Positions 59,421-64,000 of a stretch of 64,000 nt of DNA are shown in pieces. The first letter of the stretch is position 1; every line of letters begins with the position of its first letter. A program made the translations under genes and the position numbers. The DNA comes from an uncultured Fluviicola sp. GTDB taxonomy: Bacteria > Bacteroidota > Bacteroidia > Flavobacteriales > Crocinitomicaceae. The notes under the pieces were generated by a model. That model had not been told where the DNA came from, searched no databases, and saw only the letters and a list, made by a program, of their open reading frames with translations. The DNA is taken from NCBI RefSeq assembly GCF_946478805.1, contig NZ_CAMLDC010000013.1, positions 78,873 to 142,872 of the forward strand, in the 5' to 3' direction.

Positions 59421-59984
59421 TTACTCTATCGTTTTCCCTAATGTATCCTCTAAACACTTTCCACAATTGCTCCAATCACTCCTTCTAAAAATTTTCCATT
59501 GTTTATAATTGTCCAGATATAGATTGTAAATACTAGCAGAGTCAACTTGCACGGATGCATATTTTTTATCTGTACTCAAAAAAGTTTTCATATAAAATAC
59601 TTTTTGAACAGAATCTCGAGCAACCCCCTTACTTTTCGCAATTCGATCCATGGCTGACCAAATCTTTTGTGTTGCCTCTTCCATTTCTTTACATGTTATT
59701 CGTTTAGTCGTTAATGTATCTCTTTTTCGACCAATACTATAGGAAAAAAGATTACAGTCAAGTGTTTGAACGTATAAATCGACATTTCCTACATTACCAG
59801 AATATAAGTGTTTTCGAACAGTCATTAGAGCTGTTTTTTGATTAGTTGACGTTTTTTCTTTACTAATTTCATAATAACCAGTATTTTGGCATGAAAAAAC
59901 AAGGAAAAATATAAATACTATCCAAATCGCAACATTTACATTATTTAATTTGCGAATCCAAAAATTCTTGTGCAGCTTTCTCAT
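59421..59984 (-). CDS. Lipoprotein-like protein, putative immunity to the RHS cysteine-peptidase tip
   Basis: A 187-residue protein overlapping the end of the RHS tip gene at 59941 by 44 bases. A signal-anchor/lipoprotein stretch (VNVAIWIVFIFFLVFSCQN, lipobox VFSC) is followed by a beta/alpha domain (KTALMTVRKHLYSGNVGNVD, then KNLYLDNYKQWKIFRRSDW-like end). Periplasmic lipoproteins are typical immunity proteins for toxins acting outside the cytoplasm. The overlap argues for coupled expression with the tip. Confidence 0.65.
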   Translation of the reverse strand: MRKLHKNFWIRKLNNVNVAIWIVFIFFLVFSCQNTGYYEISKEKTSTNQKTALMTVRKHLYSGNVGNVDLYVQTLDCNLFSYSIGRKRDTLTTKRITCKEMEEATQKIWSAMDRIAKSKGVARDSVQKVFYMKTFLSTDKKYASVQVDSASIYNLYLDNYKQWKIFRRSDWSNCGKCLEDTLGKTIE

Positions 59985-61005
59985 TGAATTTTTTATTTGT
60001 ACTTTTTTCTTTTACTTCAGATTTATTCATCAAATCGTTATATAATTGATTAGGGGCGTCAACCGTAAACGAAGAAAATAAGGGTCCTTCTAATGTTGTT
60101 TGTCCTAATTCTTCATCGGGGTAAACAATTTTTTCTAATGTTTCAGTTGCTAATGAGGTGCAATTGAATGTATCTGCCTTATATTTCATTTTTTTATCAT
60201 TAACTGCCTTTCCTATAGCAGTCAAAAATTTCATACTCTTTACATCTTGTTCTTGAGTTGTTCCCAAAAGAATATATTCATCCCCTCTTCCTTCGGCAAA
60301 TTGTTTCACTTCATCCGCATTGATAACCGTATAATGAATATTTCCATCAACTGGACGATTATCACTTGGATAATGATCTGGATGCAAATCGTAAATCATC
60401 ATTTTACCTGTCGCTACACCGCTTTCATCATATTCTGTTACGCCAATCATCGTATGTCCAGGATTTGCAGTAGCTGCATTCGTCTTATTTACTATTATTA
60501 CTATATCTTTTCCATTTGGGTCAACAGCTATTGTTGGCATGCCTCCGACATAGCTATAAGCAGAAAACATTGGGTATTTAGCAGCCAAAGGATCCAAACT
60601 CAGGAATCTTGCTATGTCTGAGTCGTAGTAGCGTGCACCTCTATAATCCGATCCTGTTTCTTTATCGCGTTCGTGTCCCGTTGTCAAATAACGATCTCCA
60701 GCCCCATTGTCGTATTCCCGGAGGATTTTCCCGTAAGAATAATAGTCCAGCGCATTCACGATCAAAGGCACAGGCACAGTACTTCCGTCTACCATGAACG
60801 CAACACGGGTATTCCCCAAATGGTCGTACAAGAAATAAGTTGCTTCGTCGGGTAGGATCTTAGCCAACGGAGTAGTTGTTCCAACTGTTACACGCGCCAC
60901 ACGGTCTGTGCCATACACAAAGTATCCCGTACTGGAAGTCGTACTTCCATCCGTAATGAATTTTACAATACTCAGATCCCTTCCCAGTGCGTCCTTGATG
61001 TACAT
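59941..61005 (-). CDS. Orphan RHS tip 3 with cysteine-peptidase-like toxin domain
   Basis: A 354-residue protein. Residues 1-162 are the RHS core end (MYIKDALGRD, FLYDHLGNTRVAFMVDG, DYRGARYYDSDIARFLSLDP). The tip has His184 in NPGHTMIGVTEY and Cys282 in DTFNCTSLATETLEKI, with GKMMIYDLHPDHYP between. The order His then Cys suggests a circularly permuted NlpC/papain-like thiol peptidase or amidase. The immunity candidate at 59421-59984 is a lipoprotein, consistent with an extracytoplasmic target such as peptidoglycan. The inference rests on two motifs. Confidence 0.72.
   Translation of the reverse strand: MYIKDALGRDLSIVKFITDGSTTSSTGYFVYGTDRVARVTVGTTTPLAKILPDEATYFLYDHLGNTRVAFMVDGSTVPVPLIVNALDYYSYGKILREYDNGAGDRYLTTGHERDKETGSDYRGARYYDSDIARFLSLDPLAAKYPMFSAYSYVGGMPTIAVDPNGKDIVIIVNKTNAATANPGHTMIGVTEYDESGVATGKMMIYDLHPDHYPSDNRPVDGNIHYTVINADEVKQFAEGRGDEYILLGTTQEQDVKSMKFLTAIGKAVNDKKMKYKADTFNCTSLATETLEKIVYPDEELGQTTLEGPLFSSFTVDAPNQLYNDLMNKSEVKEKSTNKKFNEKAAQEFLDSQIK
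60520..61005 (-). repeat. RHS core-end repeat, copy 2
   Basis: The core-end coding segment, with the boundary at 61001-61033 preceding the ATG. Similar to 57044-57538 and 62099-62578. Confidence 0.7.
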
Positions 61006-61028
61006 TTCCTGCGTGGTTTGAGCGGAAG

Positions 61029-61418
61029 TTACTTTGTGGGTTCCTCTTTTCTTCTCAAAAAAAACAATATAAAAGACGGAATAATAAATGAAATCAAAAC
61101 ACTGGAACTTAATAGTAAAAATCTAAATGGTGAGTGAAAGTAATTTGATCCGAAAAATATTTCATAAATAACAAACAAAATCAATATAAAAAGCCATTTT
61201 CTCCTAACACTAATAGTAAATAGTATTGAATTAATTAAACTCAATACTATAAAAACATAAAGCGAGAAATAAATTGTAATTCCCCAACCTAAATTATTTC
61301 TAATCTCATTACCTAGAGATTCCCAAATTGTATATCCCAATTCGTAAAAACTAATGTAGAAAATGAGTTGGAGCAGCCATATTCCAAAAAAAAGTAAGAT
61401 TCTATTTAAACTCGTCAT
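61029..61418 (-). CDS. Four-helix membrane protein, putative immunity to RHS tip 4
   Basis: A 129-residue protein with four membrane segments (IGLLQLIFYI-type first segment, YFSLYVFIVLSLINSILFTI, FILILFVIYEIFF, LLSSSVLISFIIPSFILFFL) and a short basic C-terminus. It begins five bases after the tip gene at 61424. Its stop lies inside the boundary repeat of the next cassette, showing that the recombination point is right behind the immunity gene. Confidence 0.65.
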   Translation of the reverse strand: MTSLNRILLFFGIWLLQLIFYISFYELGYTIWESLGNEIRNNLGWGITIYFSLYVFIVLSLINSILFTISVRRKWLFILILFVIYEIFFGSNYFHSPFRFLLLSSSVLISFIIPSFILFFLRRKEEPTK

Positions 61419-61423
61419 AATTA

Positions 61424-62578
61424 TTATTTTAGATTTGATAAGTATTTTTTTGCATAAAACACGCTAATTGGTTTACTTATTTCTACCCTAGTAGTAATAT
61501 CATTTCTAACAGCCTTTCCATCAACTAATTTATGATTGTGTGCAGCCCACAAAGCCCCTCTTAAAATCATGTAATTATCATACGAATTAGAAAAATCTGC
61601 TGTTCCTCCGACCAACTCACCACTACCATATTTTTCTCCTGTATATACAGTGCTGTAGACCGCTTTTTCAAAATCTTTTCCAGACACTAAAAAGTCTGTG
61701 TATGCATCAATTGCAAATGGAATTTGACCAACAGCATCAGCCCAATAGGGATCACCACCAACCGTTACTATAAAATCACCATCAGCCCCATCTTCAGACT
61801 TTTTCCAATCTCCTGCATATCCCTGCTGATATTGCCATAAATATAGATCCTCACTAGCAAAGGATGTAATATCTCCCCAGGAAAAATGTTTTAATGCAGC
61901 GGTTGAACCAATTGTCGAGCTCTTACTTTTAAGTGCCATATAATTATTTGCTAACGGCTCAAACCACTGAACTCCCTTTTTATATAATGCCTTCGCTGTA
62001 ATTTTAGTTTTTTCTGTTTTTCCGTCATCTAATGTAAATAATTCTTCTCCTGCCATTGTTGTTACAATAAGATCTTTTGTTGATCTACCATCTGGGTCAG
62101 TTAATCGGATTGGATTTGCCATTACATAATTATAAGACGAAAATGATGGATATTTTGCTGCCAATGGATCCAAACTCAGGAACCTCGCCACATCACTATC
62201 GTAATACCTCGCACCCCGATAATCCAAACCAGTAGCTTTGTCGCGTTCATGTCCGGTAGTCAGATAACGATCACCAGCACCATTGTCATATTCCCGCAAG
62301 ATCTTTCCGTAAGAATAGTAATCCAGTGCATTCACAATCAAGGGAACACTCAGTGAATCTGTCATGAAAGCAACACGGGTATTTGCCAAATGATCATATA
62401 AGAAATAGGTTACTTCATCTGGTTTAATTTTTGCCAAGGGGATATTTGTTCCAACTGTTACTCGTGCCACGCGGTCTGTGCCATGCACAAAATATTCCGT
62501 AGCAGAAGTAGTGGTACTTCCCGTAGTCGTAAATTTAACAATGCTCAGATCCCTGCCCAGTGCGTCTTTGATGTACAT
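61424..62578 (-). CDS. Orphan RHS tip 4 (unknown toxin-like C-terminus)
   Basis: A 384-residue protein. Residues 1-160 are the RHS core end (FLYDHLANTRVAFMTDS, DYRGARYYDSDVARFLSLDP, NYVMANPIRLTDPDG). The tip has STAALKHFSWGDITSFASED, then LYLWQYQQGYAGDWKK, WADAVGQIPFAIDAYTDFLV, and ends MILRGALWAAHNHKLVDGKA, then ISVFYAKKYLSNLK. I recognise no toxin family. It lies directly upstream of the four-helix membrane protein as likely immunity partner. Confidence 0.72.
   Translation of the reverse strand: MYIKDALGRDLSIVKFTTTGSTTTSATEYFVHGTDRVARVTVGTNIPLAKIKPDEVTYFLYDHLANTRVAFMTDSLSVPLIVNALDYYSYGKILREYDNGAGDRYLTTGHERDKATGLDYRGARYYDSDVARFLSLDPLAAKYPSFSSYNYVMANPIRLTDPDGRSTKDLIVTTMAGEELFTLDDGKTEKTKITAKALYKKGVQWFEPLANNYMALKSKSSTIGSTAALKHFSWGDITSFASEDLYLWQYQQGYAGDWKKSEDGADGDFIVTVGGDPYWADAVGQIPFAIDAYTDFLVSGKDFEKAVYSTVYTGEKYGSGELVGGTADFSNSYDNYMILRGALWAAHNHKLVDGKAVRNDITTRVEISKPISVFYAKKYLSNLK
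62099..62578 (-). repeat. RHS core-end repeat, copy 3
   Basis: The core-end coding segment, similar to copies 1 and 2. Upstream of its ATG only ACCACGCAGGAA is shared, so the homology to the others ends at the Thr-Gln-Glu codons before MYIKD. Confidence 0.7.
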
Positions 62579-62596
62579 TTCCTGCGTGGTTAGTTT

Positions 62597-63244
62597 CTAC
62601 CACATAATACCCCAATAAGCAGCTATTTTCTTCTTTTTGCTAATTGCTATACCCTTAGAATAACCATTCTCCCAAGGTTCTGGCATTTGTATATCTTTTT
62701 TTGAAACAAATTTCGGATACAAATTTCCATTTTTTGAATCTAAAACATAAATTTCAAATGTTTCATCGATTTGCAACTGAGGATTATCCGAAAAAAAATA
62801 ATCCCTGAAATTCGGTATAGGGTAACTTTTCGAATATTTAGATACATCAAAGAAAACTGGAGCAGCAAGTTTTAAAGAATCAATATTATTTGCACTAATA
62901 TTTTTAAATCGATTGACAACAAAAGAATTATCAAATGAGTACTTAACGTGATATTGAAAATTATTACCGAAAGTTTTTTCGATTCTTTTAATCCGCTCAG
63001 AATCAACGTCAGATTCTATTAAAACAAATCCGACATTGTTGCGAGAGGAATCCTTATTATTAATCAGCGCAAATATAGGATTGTAAACGGTATCCGGAAA
63101 ATGGCTTGTAAAATCCTTTGGATATTCACCTTTAAATTCATTATAATACTTTTGATCGGGTAGTTTCCCCAATTTTTCTTGCGAAATAGAGCAGGAACAT
63201 GCTAATGCTAATAATGGTAACGAAAATACTTGTAATCTATTCAT
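62597..63244 (-). CDS. Lipoprotein, putative immunity to RHS tip 5
   Basis: A 215-residue protein with lipoprotein signal FSLPLLALACSCSISQE. The mature part includes KYYNEFKGEYPKDFTSHFPD, NVGFVLIESDVDSERIKRIE and YSKSYPIPNFRDYFFSDNPQ. No family recognised. It starts nine bases after the tip gene at 63253-63906 and ends 19 bases before the next tip, the position of immunity genes in the other cassettes. Confidence 0.6.
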   Translation of the reverse strand: MNRLQVFSLPLLALACSCSISQEKLGKLPDQKYYNEFKGEYPKDFTSHFPDTVYNPIFALINNKDSSRNNVGFVLIESDVDSERIKRIEKTFGNNFQYHVKYSFDNSFVVNRFKNISANNIDSLKLAAPVFFDVSKYSKSYPIPNFRDYFFSDNPQLQIDETFEIYVLDSKNGNLYPKFVSKKDIQMPEPWENGYSKGIAISKKKKIAAYWGIMW

Positions 63245-63252
63245 AAGCTTTT

Positions 63253-63906
63253 TTATTTTTTATTTTCAACTGTTGCATAAGCTTTAATCATTTTTTCCAG
63301 AAAATCTCTAGTTTCTTCTTCCAAACCAAAAAGATCCAATACTGTTCCTATATCCTGATTGAATGCACCATTTGTTACAGTCCCTCCATAAGGTTTAAGA
63401 TAATCATATTTTATTGTCATCACATGACTGAAAGTATAATAATCAATTTTTTGAGTCTGATTCATTCGCACATCCATTTCACTTTCTTTTGCATACCTAA
63501 AAGAAGGTTCTGTTTTTGATTGATCCATTGAATATTGCGTATGCTTAATATTTTCACCTGCTCCAAAAGATCCTCCTTGAGTCGACTCTTTTTCAATAAC
63601 GGAAACCATTTGAGCACGATGATAGCCATGGTCATACATAAATTCAGCAGGGTTTTCAATCAAGTGTATATCTTTATCTAATACATTTGAAGTCGCACCA
63701 TTTGAAACTGTTGATCCAAACATATTATCGTCACCCAATCGCAAATAATCAGATGGTTTGTAAGGAGATTCTATTTTGTCTAAATCTTCTTGTTTTACTG
63801 TCGATTGACCTTTTATATAAATTACGTTTCCTGTTTGAGGGTTATAAAACCAATCCGTAGGACCTTTTCCAGTTGGACCAATTAATCGCAATGGATTACC
63901 CATCAC
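63253..63906 (-). CDS. Orphan RHS tip 5, core truncated at the right-hand inversion point
   Basis: A 217-residue frame begins MMGNPLRLIGPTGKGPTDWF, where NYVMGNPLRLI is the end of an RHS core; in-frame STYNYV codons continue upstream until 63918, where the sequence turns into a fold-back. The tip contains GYHRAQMVSVIEKESTQGGS, then SFGAGENIKHTQYSM, and ends FGLEEETRDFLEKMIKAYAT. No toxin family recognised. The stop lies just ahead of a lipoprotein gene, its likely immunity partner. Confidence 0.6.
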   Translation of the reverse strand: MMGNPLRLIGPTGKGPTDWFYNPQTGNVIYIKGQSTVKQEDLDKIESPYKPSDYLRLGDDNMFGSTVSNGATSNVLDKDIHLIENPAEFMYDHGYHRAQMVSVIEKESTQGGSFGAGENIKHTQYSMDQSKTEPSFRYAKESEMDVRMNQTQKIDYYTFSHVMTIKYDYLKPYGGTVTNGAFNQDIGTVLDLFGLEEETRDFLEKMIKAYATVENKK

Positions 63907-63953
63907 ATAATTGTAGGTACTCCATTGCGATTAATTGATCCAACTGGAAAAGG
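63863..63953. repeat. Fold-back inverted repeat at the RHS inversion point
   Basis: The 32 bases at 63863-63894 are the reverse complement of 63922-63953 with one mismatch, separated by 27 bases. Both arms encode the NPLRLI(G/D)PTGKG segment of an RHS tip, one on each strand. Confidence 0.75.
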
Positions 63954-64000
63954 TGCAGAATGGATTCCAAGAATTAAAGATAATGGTATTGAGTTAGTAA
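63922..64000 (+). CDS. RHS tip fragment on the opposite strand (partial)
   Basis: The plus strand from 63922 reads PLRLIDPTGKGAEWIPRIKD and continues NGIELV to the window end. PLRLIDPTGKG is the standard core/tip junction of RHS proteins. Its core is replaced by the fold-back junction. It is a partial gene; the rest lies outside the window. Confidence 0.55.

Noticed and set aside
1..64000. CRISPR arrays, rRNA operons, intact insertion sequences or prophages
   Set aside because: No regularly spaced repeats, rRNA sequence, transposase or phage structural genes were seen.

Overview
The window is a chromosomal stretch of a Bacteroidota bacterium, most likely of the order Flavobacteriales and close to Fluviicola/Crocinitomicaceae (inference from gene content; no marker phylogeny was run). 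Supporting signs are several secreted proteins with type IX secretion (T9SS) C-terminal sorting domains of both type A and type B, a PorE-like TPR/PD40/CRD/OmpA protein, the birA-rsfS-ftsH-cdsA-psd neighbourhood, and AT-rich intergenic regions with candidate TTG/TAnnTTTG promoter elements.

Layout. 1-13.8 kb is mostly housekeeping: birA (partial), rsfS, ftsH, cdsA, psd, a glutamine amidotransferase, RidA, a large glycosyltransferase, a 2-oxo acid dehydrogenase E2, the PorE-like protein, a DEDDh exonuclease and an FAH-family enzyme. 13.8-17 kb is a small accessory island next to a tRNA-Leu(GAG) gene. It holds a patatin-like phospholipase, an unknown protein and an Abi-alpha (DUF4393) protein, separated by three similarly oriented copies of the tRNA 3'-end/terminator region, which look like integration scars. 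17-23.5 kb is also accessory: a T9SS cargo protein, a four-gene two-component operon and a pair of RhiA-like proteins. This block is bounded by a 29-nt inverted repeat.

23.6-36 kb holds a Kelch T9SS protein, a Tat-type hemerythrin-like lipoprotein, a chromate transporter, an ECF41-type sigma factor beside a carboxymuconolactone-decarboxylase gene that carries an ECF41-like promoter, an M48 protease, and a compact MNIO (DUF692) RiPP locus in which a 63-aa Cys-rich precursor overlaps its maturase. 36-55 kb mixes stress and metabolic genes (Crp/Fnr regulator, YceI, tautomerase, nitronate monooxygenase), a second copy of the T9SS propeller protein with a different sorting tail, a large Ig-like T9SS protein, a VWA/AAA+ pair, two paralogous lipoproteins, TerC and uvrB.

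55.3-64 kb is an array of orphan RHS tips on the minus strand. Each unit has about 160 residues of conserved RHS core starting at the same internal Met, a different C-terminal toxin-like tip, and one or two small membrane or lipoprotein genes that are probable immunity proteins. The array ends on the right at a fold-back junction with an RHS tip on the opposite strand.

The three most notable systems are the MNIO RiPP locus, the RHS tip/immunity array, and the tRNA-Leu repeat-bounded defence cassettes. All functional statements come from reading motifs; no database search was run.
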